DNA of 64,000 nucleotides from an uncultured Lachnospiraceae bacterium (GCA_934351925.1 CAKRJT010000015.1:1-64000), one strand, 5' to 3'. Counted from the first letter of the stretch, positions 41,817-50,515 are shown. Notes: generated by a model not told the origin, from the letters alone. Numbers and translations are program-made.

Positions 41817-41952
41817 TTCAATATTTCTCCTTTCACCTAGAAAATTAATAGGCGTTTGCAAAACGCCAAACACCGCATAAATACGGCATTTTTTTGTTAC
41901 TAAAATCAAAAATCTCCTCACGGCTTGTGATATAATGGAGTTGTTCAGAAAC

Positions 41953-42040
41953 GAATTACCACCTGACCGGGCTGTTTTCACACAGCAGCGGTAAAATATA
42001 TTCTATTTTTCAGTATTTCAGTTGTATATTACCGCTTGAT
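41953..42040 (+). repeat. Structured element B, copy 1
   Basis: Homologous to 43055-43141 read on the other strand. TTACCACC-TGAC (41956-41967) faces AGCGGTAA (41987-41994) with an inner 5-bp stem GCTGT/ACAGC. The same AGCGGTAA is also exactly complementary to TTACCGCT (42029-42036), so two pairings are mutually exclusive. An extended -10-like TGTGATATAAT lies at 41927-41937 just upstream. No gene is seen in 41817-42383. Confidence 0.75.
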
Positions 42041-42074
42041 TGATTTTCTTGAACTAATAAGCCGTATGATTTTT

Positions 42075-42172
42075 CGTATATCAGCTTTTGGTGGAACAAT
42101 AAGGTGGTAAATTTACTGCCTGAGATAGAAATTTGTTAATAAAGGCAGTAATTATAGCTATTTTTCTTTCTT
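42075..42172 (+). repeat. Structured element A, copy 2
   Basis: Matches 33292-33391 in sequence and orientation. It contains a perfect 8-bp stem TTACTGCC (42113-42120) with GGCAGTAA (42144-42151), whose strand is followed by TGAGATAGAAATTT. This is the same hairpin type as in element B, with a C-G to T-A pair change. Confidence 0.75.
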
Positions 42173-42383
42173 TTTTCTAAGCTCAATTTGTCACCGGCTT
42201 TACGCTTGCTATTCTTCTGCGTTTCGCAATTACCTAAAAAAATTAAATTGTTTATTTTTCCTCCTTTCTTGAGCAAAAATAATCAGCTCATCCTCAACCT
42301 GTCAATAGCTTTTGAACATATTTTTTATTTTTTGTCATATATTTTAATGACAATAAATTTATCTGCCCAAAAAGGACACTCCC

Positions 42384-43025
42384 ATGCCTCCAAAACCACC
42401 GCACCAAACCATTATCCAAACTGAATTTGACGAGCGAACCATCGGCAGGAGCACGCAGCTTCTCAAGGCTCTCATTCCGTTTCTGGAGCCGTCGCAGCAG
42501 AAGATGTTCGGGCTGATGGTGCGTATAATAGAATTTAATATGACAGCCGATTTCTTCAATCACAATCGAATCCCGGCATGTGCCTTCAAGCCTCCCTGCG
42601 GCGGTGATATGCTGTCCGAGTTAAAGTGCTACTGCTCCCCCGAGGAACAGAAGCAGCTTGATATGATGATAGGCATGATAAAGGCGCAGAAAATTCAGGC
42701 GGCGCTCGCAGCAAATCCATGCGCCCCACCACCCGGTTCACCACCACCCGGCAAGCCGCCGTGTGACGAAAAACCCGGTGCTCCTCCTTCCGGTAAGCCG
42801 CCGTGTGACTGCAAACCGGGGGCTTCTCCCGGCAGACCGCCATGTGACTACAAGCCCGGCTCTCCACCTCCCGGAAAACCGCCCGGCGGCGGAAAGCCTG
42901 ACAAAAATCCGGATAGATGTCCGCCACCCAGACCACCCTGCCAGCCATCGCCCGTTGACATGCTCTCAGGATTTTTATCACCCGAACAGCTTGCAATGTG
43001 CCGCAAATTCGAGGATTTACTATGA
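42384..43025 (+). CDS. Pro/Cys-rich repeat protein
   Basis: A 213-residue protein with AAGGA 8 bases before the ATG. Residues about 1-115 are helical, with two similar units (LLKALIPFLEPSQQKMFGLMVRI and CYCSPEEQKQLDMMIGMIKAQK). Residues about 120-190 are a Pro-rich tract of four degenerate repeats of about 15-17 residues built on GKPPCD-KPG. The C-terminus returns to the helical motif (MLSGFLSPEQLAMCRKF). No signal peptide is present. The SPEQ unit is shared with the 85-residue protein downstream. Function unknown; a cross-linked structural or spore-surface role is possible. The gene is bracketed by inverted copies of element B. Confidence 0.7.
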   Translation: MPPKPPHQTIIQTEFDERTIGRSTQLLKALIPFLEPSQQKMFGLMVRIIEFNMTADFFNHNRIPACAFKPPCGGDMLSELKCYCSPEEQKQLDMMIGMIKAQKIQAALAANPCAPPPGSPPPGKPPCDEKPGAPPSGKPPCDCKPGASPGRPPCDYKPGSPPPGKPPGGGKPDKNPDRCPPPRPPCQPSPVDMLSGFLSPEQLAMCRKFEDLL

Positions 43026-43054
43026 TATACCACAGGTTCGGAAATACATCTAAA

Positions 43055-43141
43055 ATTAAGCGGTAATGTACGGTCAGAACATAGAGAAATAGGAGTTTTT
43101 TACCGCCGCCACATAAAAATGTGACAGTCAGGCGGTAAATC
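43055..43141 (-). repeat. Structured element B, copy 2
   Basis: Read on the minus strand it aligns with 41953-42040. TTACCGCC (43138-43131) pairs with GGCGGTAA (43107-43100) around an inner CACAT/ATGTG stem, and the GCGGTAA strand can instead pair with TTACCGC (43066-43060). Inner stem bases differ from copy 1 but remain paired. Confidence 0.75.
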
Positions 43142-43223
43142 AAGATTAAGTTCACAGCTTCCGTGGCGTTGACGCCTAATCTTCTCCAAAAATAAGAATG
43201 TAATATGAAAGGGGTTCACACAC

Positions 43224-43481
43224 ATGGACACAGCACATATCACTGAAGGGCTTGACCCAAGAAAGGCAGCACTCATCAACAACTTTGCGAACATAGCCAA
43301 GGGAAAGGGGACGGACGAGATGCTCCCTCTTCTGCTTGCTGTATCTAATAAGGCAAAAAAAGAAGGCATCAGCTTCACCCAAGATGAAACCAATGCCATC
43401 ATAAACATATTGAGAAACGATATGAGTCCTGAACAGCAGGGAAAATTAGACCTTTTTATGCAGATGCTTAAAAATGCATAG
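43224..43481 (+). CDS. Small helical protein sharing the SPEQQ motif
   Basis: An 85-residue cytoplasmic, all-helical protein with AAAGGGG about 10 bases upstream of the ATG. It begins MDTAHITEGLDPRKAALINNFANIAKG-like sequence and ends DMSPEQQGKLDLFMQMLKNA. The final unit is clearly related to units in the Pro/Cys-rich protein just upstream (SPEEQKQLDMMIGMIK). No known domain is recognised. The two genes may form one functional unit despite a 198-bp gap that holds element B copy 2 and no gene. Confidence 0.65.
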   Translation: MDTAHITEGLDPRKAALINNFANIAKGKGTDEMLPLLLAVSNKAKKEGISFTQDETNAIINILRNDMSPEQQGKLDLFMQMLKNA

Positions 43482-43499
43482 TTAAGTTGTACGATTATT

Positions 43500-43541
43500 A
43501 AATGTTCAGAGCCCCACCACCGGTGCAGGCTCTGAACATTT
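43500..43541. terminator. Bidirectional terminator hairpin
   Basis: A perfect 14-bp stem AAATGTTCAGAGCC (43500-43513) with GGCTCTGAACATTT (43528-43541) between two convergent genes. U-tracts on both sides are short. Confidence 0.8.
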
Positions 43542-43562
43542 ACAAAACATATGGAGTTCCTA

Positions 43563-44360
43563 TTACTCCTTATCCACACTCTCATTCTTTCCCGGGCGCT
43601 TGAGTTCCTTAATCGTAGTCTTGAAGCTGTCAAAGAGCTCTGAGTATCTTGTCGACTTAGCCGAAGGGTTACGCTCAAGGAGACTCTTGATACGTCTGAA
43701 CTCGCCCTTCTCCATACCCGACAATCTGGCTGTAATCTTCTCCTTGAAATTCTCCATATCGTTGTCAAGCACAGCAGCAATGACGTCCATGCGCTTCTGC
43801 GCGCGCTGAACTCTCTCCATCTCGGATATGTACTTTAATACCTCCTTCAAATCGAGAGCATCTCTTATCGATATGCCAAGATCCATGCTTCCGAACATGA
43901 CAAGAAAAACCGTGAGCACCTCCGTGGCTGTCATGGATAATCCAAGCACCACATGTTCTATCGGCTTGTGAATGAATTTTATCATAAGGATTGAGAAAAA
44001 ACCCCACACAATCGAAGTAGGAAGACTTATATAGCCCTTTATGTTCGTGGGAATGTTGGTGTAATCCCAGTATCTTACATGGAATATTGCTTCCATCACG
44101 CAGCCAGTCACGAGCTCAAGCGCCGAGGCGCCGAGCATGCCGCAGATGAATACCAGCCACAGATTATCCTTGACAGGGAGTGTCGCAAAGAGTATCGCCA
44201 TCGCTCCGAAGCCATATATCGGTATAAGTGGTCCGTGCAGGAAGCCGCGGTTTACGAACTTGTGCTTTCTGATTGAAACATAGCTTGTCTCCCATATCCA
44301 GCCAAGAAAACAATATACAAAAAAAAACAAAATCACCTGTAAAAAAGAATACTGCGTCAT
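43563..44360 (-). CDS. PF06541 (ABC_trans_CmpB) membrane protein
   Basis: A 265-residue protein with five predicted membrane helices in residues 1-170 and a cytoplasmic coiled-coil tail (about 175-265; ERVQRAQKRMDVIAAVL). The N-terminal signature FFVYCFLGWIWETSYVSI with HGPLIPIYGFGA and ELVTGCVMEAIFHVRYWDY is that of the family labelled putative ABC transporter type IV permease (CmpB). No ATPase is adjacent and the transport role is unproven. It lies 34 bp downstream of the FNT channel gene on the same strand. Confidence 0.85.
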   Translation of the reverse strand: MTQYSFLQVILFFFVYCFLGWIWETSYVSIRKHKFVNRGFLHGPLIPIYGFGAMAILFATLPVKDNLWLVFICGMLGASALELVTGCVMEAIFHVRYWDYTNIPTNIKGYISLPTSIVWGFFSILMIKFIHKPIEHVVLGLSMTATEVLTVFLVMFGSMDLGISIRDALDLKEVLKYISEMERVQRAQKRMDVIAAVLDNDMENFKEKITARLSGMEKGEFRRIKSLLERNPSAKSTRYSELFDSFKTTIKELKRPGKNESVDKE

Positions 44361-44394
44361 AAAAGCCTCATTTCCGGGTGCTCAATGCCCCTTT

Positions 44395-45240
44395 TTAATA
44401 CTCCTCAGCGATGTCAATTTCCTCCTGCTCCGCCTCTATTGTCATCGGACTAAGAGGTGTATGGCGAAGATATACAAGCCAGTATCCTGCACCGACAATC
44501 CCTGCTCCGCCGACAATGTTTCCAAGTGTGACCGGAAGAAGATTTTTGAGCAGAAAGCTTCCAAAATTGAGTCCCGCAGCAGCCACGCCATATTCACTTG
44601 CCGCAGCAATGCCCGCAATGCCAAAATATATATCAGCTATGCTGTGTTCAAAGCCACATAGCACAAAGAGCATCACAGGCCAGAAGCTCATCAAAAGCTT
44701 TCCTGACACCCTCTTAGCCGCAAATGCAGCCCATACCGCAATGCAAACCAGAATATTGCACAAAACGCCTCTCATAAATGCCTCAGGAAAGCTCTGATTT
44801 ATTCTCGATATCGCAGCGGCAGCTACCTTTTCCGCAAGCAGTCCGCCGTACAGGTCAGGCACATGAGAGTACACTACCATGACCGCCACAAAACCCGCTC
44901 CGATAAAATTGCCAAGAAATACAAAAAACCAGTTTTTTAACATCCCGGCGACCGTCGTTTTCCTTTGCAGCACACTGATTATTATAAGATTATTTCCCGT
45001 AAAGAGCTCACTTCCGGCGACAAGCACCATTGCCATTCCGGCAGGGAAAACGCAGGCGCTCACAAGCCTTGCAGCCGAGGCCGAAGCGATGGTCGCCGAA
45101 GCTGTCGTCGAGGCAATCCCGGCAAAACCAATGAACATTCCCGCAAAAAAGCCAAGTATCAGCATCTTCCACGCCGACAGCTTAACCTTGTGGATACCGA
45201 TTTCTACAAAATTTCTTGCAATTTCAAGTGGTGAATGCAT
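44395..45240 (-). CDS. Formate/nitrite transporter family channel
   Basis: A 281-residue FNT protein with six membrane segments. These pentameric channels pass formate, nitrite or hydrosulfide. The N-terminal MHSPLEIARNFVEIGIHKVKLS, AGMAMVLVAGSELFTGNNL (second segment, Leu/Phe constriction) and the FEHSIADIY loop, whose His is essential in the family, are present. Formate efflux fits a mixed-acid fermenter, but the substrate is not settled by sequence. Start at 45240 has GGAGA 5 bases upstream; a frame from 45273 has none. Confidence 0.92.
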   Translation of the reverse strand: MHSPLEIARNFVEIGIHKVKLSAWKMLILGFFAGMFIGFAGIASTTASATIASASAARLVSACVFPAGMAMVLVAGSELFTGNNLIIISVLQRKTTVAGMLKNWFFVFLGNFIGAGFVAVMVVYSHVPDLYGGLLAEKVAAAAISRINQSFPEAFMRGVLCNILVCIAVWAAFAAKRVSGKLLMSFWPVMLFVLCGFEHSIADIYFGIAGIAAASEYGVAAAGLNFGSFLLKNLLPVTLGNIVGGAGIVGAGYWLVYLRHTPLSPMTIEAEQEEIDIAEEY

Positions 45241-45297
45241 ACAACTCTCCATTCCGCCGCCGAGCGGCGGCACAAATTACTCATTAACTCCAATACA

Positions 45298-45333
45298 GAA
45301 TAATGCCATGGCATGACTGTCACAGCATTATTC
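45298..45333 (-). terminator. Hairpin after leuS
   Basis: A 9-bp stem GAATAATGC (45298-45306) with GCATTATTC (45325-45333), 15 bp after the leuS stop in the minus direction. The U-tract is weak (TGTATT), so efficiency is uncertain. Confidence 0.5.
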
Positions 45334-45347
45334 ATCAGGTTAATCAA

Positions 45348-47765
45348 TTATTTACATACTATATTTACAATCTTGCCGGGAACATAAATTTCCTTGACAA
45401 TGTTCTGTGTAAGTTTCTCCTTGACGGCTTCCTTTGCTGCCGCGAGAACAGTCTCTTTGTCAGCGTCCTTGGAAACCTTTACAACGCCCTTGGTCTTTCC
45501 GTTAATCTGAACGGCTATCTCGACAGCGTCATCGACGGTGAGTTCCTCGATATACTTCGGCCAAGCCTCATAAGCGATGGTATTGTCATGTCCTAACACA
45601 GCCCAGAGTTCCTCTCCGACGTGCGGACAGATGCAGGAGAGCATCTTTATAAAGCCTTCCGCATACTCCTTCGGACATGTTCCGGTCTTGTAGAGCTGAT
45701 TTACGAATATCATCATCTGGCTTATAGCCGTATTGAAAGCAAGGTTCTCGAAATCGTTCGTTACCTTCTTTACAGTCTGATGGTAGAGCATTGTGAGCTC
45801 ATCCTTATTCGCGTCAGAGATATTCCCAGGGTTTGTAAAGAAGTTCCATACTCTCAGGATGAAACGCTTAGCGCCCTCAACACCTGTTGCACTCCAAGGC
45901 TTGGAAGCTTCAAGAGGTCCCATGAACATCTCATAGAGTCTTAATGTGTCAGCACCGTAATCTCTTACTATATCACTTGGGTTTACAACGAACTCAGGAA
46001 AACGCTTACCCATCTTAATTCCGTTAGAACCCAAAATCATTCCCTGGTGAACAAGCTTCTTAAACGGCTCCTTCACAGGTGAAAGACCCTTGTCATAGAG
46101 GAAACGGTTCCATATTCTTGAATACATGAGATGACCTACCGCATGCTCAGGTCCTCCGATATAGAGGTCAACAGGCATCCAGTGCTTCAAAAGCTCCTGA
46201 TTGGCGAACTCCTTATCATTGTCCGGGTCAATGTATCTCATATAGTACCAGCTTGAACCCGCACTTCCCGGCATGGTTGATGTCTCTCTCTTGCCCTTTA
46301 ATCCGTTGTGATTGTACTGTTTCCACTCTGTCGCATTCTCAAGAGGCGCCTGTCCATTCTTTCCCTTGTAATCCTCAAGCTCAGGAAGTACAAGCGGAAG
46401 CTCATCGTCTGCAAGCACATGTATGGAGCCGTCCTCAAGGTATACGATTGGCACAGGCTCGCCCCAGTATCTCTGCCTTGCGAATATCCACTCACGGAAG
46501 TGATAATTTACCTTTCTTCTGGCAATTCCCATTCCGACAAGCTTGTCCGTGATAGCCTTCTTAGCCTCCTCCACGGTAAGTCCTGTAAACTCCTCTGAAT
46601 TGATGAGCTTACAGCCCTTTCCGAGATAGTCACCCTTCTCAAAAGCATGTCCGCTGACATCTGCACCGTCGATTACCTGAATCATGGAAATATTATGTGC
46701 AACAGCATACTCGAAATCTCTCTGGTCATGTGTCGGAACAGCCATAACCGCACCTGTTCCGTAGCTTGCGAGAACGAAATCACCGATAAATACCGGAACC
46801 TCCCTGCCGTTTACAGGATTGACGGCATATATTCCCTTGAGCATACAGCCTGACTTGGTCTTGTTAAGCTCTGTACGATCCATGTCATTCTTCTTCAGAG
46901 TCTCGGCAATATACGCCTCAACCTCTTCCTTATTCTCTATTCTAGGCATAAGCTCCTTCACAAGCTGTCCGTCCGGTGCCAAAACCATGAAGGTAATACC
47001 ATAGATTGTCTCGATACAGGTCGTGTAGATTGAGAACTCTCCGCCACCGACAATCTTGAAATCCACCTCGACGCCCTCAGACTTGCCGATCCAGTGTCTC
47101 TGCATGTCCTTGGTTGACTCAGGCCAGTCTATCTCATTGAGTCCCTCCAGAAGCTTCTCCGCAAATGCAGGCTGGTCGATAACCCACTGCTTCATATTCT
47201 TTCTTATTACAGGATATCCGCCTCTCTCAGACTTGCCATCGATAACCTCATCGTTGGAGAGAACCGTTCCTAACTCCTCACACCAGTTGACAGGCATATC
47301 CACAAGCTTTGCATAACCTGCAAGATAAAGCTGCTTGAATATCCACTGTGTCCACTTATAGAACTTAGGGTCACTTGTCGCAAGCATCTTTGTCCAGTCG
47401 TAGTCAAAACCGAGTTCTTTAAGCTGCTTTGAGAAAGTCTCAATGTTGCTCTCCGTAAATCCGTTAGGATGATGTCCCGTAGACACTGCATACTGCTCTG
47501 CCGGAAGTCCGAAGGAATCATAACCCATCGGGTGAAGGACATTATATCCCTGCATTCTCTTCATTCTTGACATGATATCGGTGGCTGTATAGCCCTCCGG
47601 ATGTCCCGCATGAAGTCCTACTCCTGACGGATAAGGAAACATGTCGAGTACATAATATTTAGGCTTGGAGAAGTCCCACACATCAGTCTTGAAGGTCTGA
47701 TGCTCCTCCCAGTATTTCTGCCATTTTTTTTCGATAGTTTTGTGATTATATGCTTCCTGCTGCAT
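45348..47765 (-). CDS. leuS: leucyl-tRNA synthetase
   Basis: An 805-residue class I LeuRS. The HIGH-type motif is PYPSGVGLHAGHPEGYTA near residues 41-58. The editing CP1 domain (about 220-420; includes GTGAVMAVPTHDQRDFEYA) and the SWYYMRYIDPDN segment follow, then the anticodon-binding helices and C-terminal domain (VQINGKTKGVVKV). The second signature reads GIKMGKRFPEFVVNPSDIV, so the canonical KMSKS is KMGKR. AGGAGG lies 9 bases upstream. No T-box was found in the short 57-bp upstream gap, unlike pheS and thrS. Confidence 0.97.
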   Translation of the reverse strand: MQQEAYNHKTIEKKWQKYWEEHQTFKTDVWDFSKPKYYVLDMFPYPSGVGLHAGHPEGYTATDIMSRMKRMQGYNVLHPMGYDSFGLPAEQYAVSTGHHPNGFTESNIETFSKQLKELGFDYDWTKMLATSDPKFYKWTQWIFKQLYLAGYAKLVDMPVNWCEELGTVLSNDEVIDGKSERGGYPVIRKNMKQWVIDQPAFAEKLLEGLNEIDWPESTKDMQRHWIGKSEGVEVDFKIVGGGEFSIYTTCIETIYGITFMVLAPDGQLVKELMPRIENKEEVEAYIAETLKKNDMDRTELNKTKSGCMLKGIYAVNPVNGREVPVFIGDFVLASYGTGAVMAVPTHDQRDFEYAVAHNISMIQVIDGADVSGHAFEKGDYLGKGCKLINSEEFTGLTVEEAKKAITDKLVGMGIARRKVNYHFREWIFARQRYWGEPVPIVYLEDGSIHVLADDELPLVLPELEDYKGKNGQAPLENATEWKQYNHNGLKGKRETSTMPGSAGSSWYYMRYIDPDNDKEFANQELLKHWMPVDLYIGGPEHAVGHLMYSRIWNRFLYDKGLSPVKEPFKKLVHQGMILGSNGIKMGKRFPEFVVNPSDIVRDYGADTLRLYEMFMGPLEASKPWSATGVEGAKRFILRVWNFFTNPGNISDANKDELTMLYHQTVKKVTNDFENLAFNTAISQMMIFVNQLYKTGTCPKEYAEGFIKMLSCICPHVGEELWAVLGHDNTIAYEAWPKYIEELTVDDAVEIAVQINGKTKGVVKVSKDADKETVLAAAKEAVKEKLTQNIVKEIYVPGKIVNIVCK

Positions 47766-47822
47766 TTTCTTTTTCCTCCAAACAATAGATAAGCCTCATA
47801 ATATATTTTTTCCCCCATTTTG

Positions 47823-48122
47823 TCAAATATTAAAATCGAGGCAGGTTCTCTGTGCCGTATAAGGTCTTACCTTTCCGTCCGCAACGGCGACGTGCGCCGG
47901 ATTGACTGCATAAGCCTTGAGTGCCTCCTCGTCCGTGAAGGTCGAATCGAGCATGACATCTGCGTTCGAGCCCGCAAGCCCGTCCGTATGCACATGAATC
48001 TCAACCAGCCCCGGAATCCTTCCGGCAAGTCCTTCAAGGCCCTCCTTGATGCCGGCCTTCACGCTCTGCGCCTCATCCGCGTCGAGCTCCTTTAATTTCC
48101 ATAAAATAACATGCTTTACCAT
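47823..48122 (-). CDS. Dabb family protein
   Basis: A 99-residue stress-responsive alpha/beta-barrel (Dabb) protein. It starts MVKHVILWKLK, the conserved opening of the family, and has the helix-strand pattern ending in YAVNPAHVAVADGKVRPYTAQRTCLDF, where the HxxV segment is typical. Members dimerise; some are catalytic, most are uncharacterised. Start at 48122 has GGAGG 7 bases upstream. It is the gene immediately upstream of leuS (57 bp) on the same strand and may share its transcript. Confidence 0.88.
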   Translation of the reverse strand: MVKHVILWKLKELDADEAQSVKAGIKEGLEGLAGRIPGLVEIHVHTDGLAGSNADVMLDSTFTDEEALKAYAVNPAHVAVADGKVRPYTAQRTCLDFNI

Positions 48123-48388
48123 AATGGTTCCTCCATCTATCTTTTCACACTTTAACATATTAGCAATATTAGGTTTATACTATCACATTCTGCCAAACTT
48201 TTCCATATATAATAATTTATTACGCATTATTTATTTGCTTTTATTTGTTCCCGCATACAAAAGCACACACCTTCAACTACAGATAATTTATGACAACTCG
48301 ACAAAAACGCACCTTTATTGCCGGGGACATATGTAATATAATATATATTATACAACCTGTGCCGGCACAGAGAAAGAAGGTATCCTTT

Positions 48389-50404
48389 ATGACAATGGCA
48401 GAAGCAATTATTTCCGGCAGCCTTGAGGCTGTGAAACAATTACAGGTAGAAAATCCATCCTGCATAGACGAGCTCTACAACGGCATGACACTCCCAAATC
48501 TCGCCGCCTCCACCGGAAATTCTGATATTTTTAAATATATAGTGGAATATTCCCGTGCAAGCTTCAACGAGACCGACGACAACAATCGCACCGCCCTATT
48601 TTACGCAGTGCCGACCGACAATGTGGAGCTTGTCAGATATATAGTGGAGAGACTTGGAATGTCAGGTCTTGCCGGGGACAAAAATCTTGTAACCCCTTAC
48701 GATGTCGCCACCAAGAGCGGCGCCAAAAATGTCATCGCATATTTCAAGGAAAAATACGGCGATATGGACGCTATGTACAGAAATCCAATCCGCACGGGCA
48801 TGCATCCTGACCCGTCAATAGTGTGCGTCGGCGACGATTTCTATATGGTCAACTCCTCCTTCATATATTTTCCATGTATCCCGATATCACATTCAAAGGA
48901 TCTGATACACTGGGAGGTAATCGGTCACGCCATCACCAACCCAAAATGGGCTTACATAAACGAACTCGAGGGCGGGCGCGGCTACTGGGCACCTGATATC
49001 TCCTACTACGATGGCAGATTTTATATCACAGCCACCTACAGGCTCAACGACACGGGCACGGTATACAGACGGCAGATGGTAGTATCGTCCGAAAGACCGG
49101 AAGGTCCTTACTGCGAACCGGCCTTCATCGAGGAGGACGGCATCGACCCGTCAATATTCACCGATGACGACGGAAAAAGATATATGCTCTTAAACCGTGG
49201 AGCAAGGATATTCGAGATAAGCAGCGACGGTACAACGCAGCTCAGCCCTGCCACGCTCTTATACTATGGAAGCCAGAAGCGCGCGCCTGAGGGCTCACAT
49301 CTTCTGAAAAAGGACGGCTGGTACTATCTTTTTCAAGCTGAGGGCGGCACGGGCGAAGGGCACCGCATAACCGTCGCAAGAAGCAAAAGCCTGTTCGGGG
49401 TGTACGAGCCATGTCCATTCAATCCGATAATGCGCCAGAACAATCCAAAGGCGGGCATACAGCGCTGCGGCCACGGCAAGCCGGTGATGACACCTAAGGG
49501 TGAATGGTTCATTCCTTACCTTTGCGGCAGACAGGTCGACGGAAAATACAGCCTTCTCGGACGTGAGACCGCTCTCGACAGAATTACCTGGACCGCCGAT
49601 GGATGGCCAATGGTCAATAACCTGGAAGGGCCAAGCACACTCGCAAAAAAGCCCGACCTTGACGAATGTGTTTTTAATGAAAGTGACATCGGTTCAGGAT
49701 TTGGAAACAAACTCTCACAGACATGGTCATGGGTCCGCATACCCGAGGCGGATGCCTGCAAAATAGTACCTCAAAGCGGCTCCTCCGATGCAACACAGAC
49801 CGCTCTTCTTCTGCGCGCAGGGCGCGAACCTCTGTCCACCATGTACTCGAGAAACATACTCGTCCGCCCGCAGGAGTCCTTCTGCTCCACCACCACGGCA
49901 GTGCTCGACCTGTCAAGTGAGGTACTCCGCACTAACGACAGCGAGGCAGGTGTAACCTGCTACTATGATGAGAACACCTATCTCACCTTCAATGTGGCAA
50001 ATAACGACGGCAGACTTCTTCTCAAGGTGAGCGAGCACATATACCCTGAGACAACCGATGCGGCATGCATTGACTTGGGAATAAATGTGGACAATCCCGA
50101 AAAATGTGCAGGTACAATAACTTTCAGAATTGATACCGATTACTTGAAGCGCAGCTTTTCCTGCAGATTAAGCTCCGATGTGCAATCAGACAGCCCGGAT
50201 ATAGCCGAGCGCTCAGGCACGGACGGCAAACCAGGAATATTTACACCAGTGTGCACCCTCGACAATGTGTATTATCTGTGCGATGAAGGCCTCAAAAAGG
50301 GCAAACGCTTCACCGGAGCCATGCACGGAATGTATGCGTACACACACGAAGCTGAAAAACCGGTATATGCAAAATTTACGGATTATGCGGTTGTCAACCG
50401 GTAA
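48389..50404 (+). CDS. Ankyrin-repeat / glycoside hydrolase family 43 fusion
   Basis: A 671-residue cytoplasmic protein with an unusual domain order. Residues about 1-125 are three ankyrin-like repeats (MTLPNLAASTGNSDIFKYIV; RTALFYAVPTDNVELVRYIV; VTPYDVATKSGAKNVIAYF). Residues about 130-440 form the GH43 five-bladed propeller, with base Asp141 (HPDPS), modulator Asp253 (DPSIF) and acid Glu301 (APEGSH). A C-terminal beta-sandwich (about 465-671) matches the accessory domain of GH43 beta-xylosidases/arabinofuranosidases. It probably releases xylose or arabinose from imported oligosaccharides. Start at 48389 has AGAAGG 8 bases upstream. No signal peptide is present. A terminator follows. Confidence 0.9.
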   Translation: MTMAEAIISGSLEAVKQLQVENPSCIDELYNGMTLPNLAASTGNSDIFKYIVEYSRASFNETDDNNRTALFYAVPTDNVELVRYIVERLGMSGLAGDKNLVTPYDVATKSGAKNVIAYFKEKYGDMDAMYRNPIRTGMHPDPSIVCVGDDFYMVNSSFIYFPCIPISHSKDLIHWEVIGHAITNPKWAYINELEGGRGYWAPDISYYDGRFYITATYRLNDTGTVYRRQMVVSSERPEGPYCEPAFIEEDGIDPSIFTDDDGKRYMLLNRGARIFEISSDGTTQLSPATLLYYGSQKRAPEGSHLLKKDGWYYLFQAEGGTGEGHRITVARSKSLFGVYEPCPFNPIMRQNNPKAGIQRCGHGKPVMTPKGEWFIPYLCGRQVDGKYSLLGRETALDRITWTADGWPMVNNLEGPSTLAKKPDLDECVFNESDIGSGFGNKLSQTWSWVRIPEADACKIVPQSGSSDATQTALLLRAGREPLSTMYSRNILVRPQESFCSTTTAVLDLSSEVLRTNDSEAGVTCYYDENTYLTFNVANNDGRLLLKVSEHIYPETTDAACIDLGINVDNPEKCAGTITFRIDTDYLKRSFSCRLSSDVQSDSPDIAERSGTDGKPGIFTPVCTLDNVYYLCDEGLKKGKRFTGAMHGMYAYTHEAEKPVYAKFTDYAVVNR

Positions 50405-50449
50405 GTGTAAACGCAGATATTTTTCTTTTGCTCCCTAATCTGCATAACC

Positions 50450-50515
50450 AAAAACAGGTAACTGCGAAACAGTATTTATCATAAAACTGCTCCGCATTAC
50501 CTGTTTTTATTTTAT
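50450..50515. terminator. Bidirectional terminator between GH43 and UDPGP genes
   Basis: A long stem AAAAACAGGTAA..TGCG with CGCA..TTACCTGTTTTT and inner ACAGT/ACTGC pairing, followed on the plus strand by TTTTTATTTTAT and on the minus strand by TTTTTGG. It serves the two convergent genes. Confidence 0.9.

Noticed and set aside
43100..43780. 226-codon minus-strand frame over the 85-aa protein gene and element B
   Set aside because: It has no ribosome binding site, is Arg/Ser-rich, overlaps the PF06541 gene and a terminator, and conflicts with the better-supported small gene.
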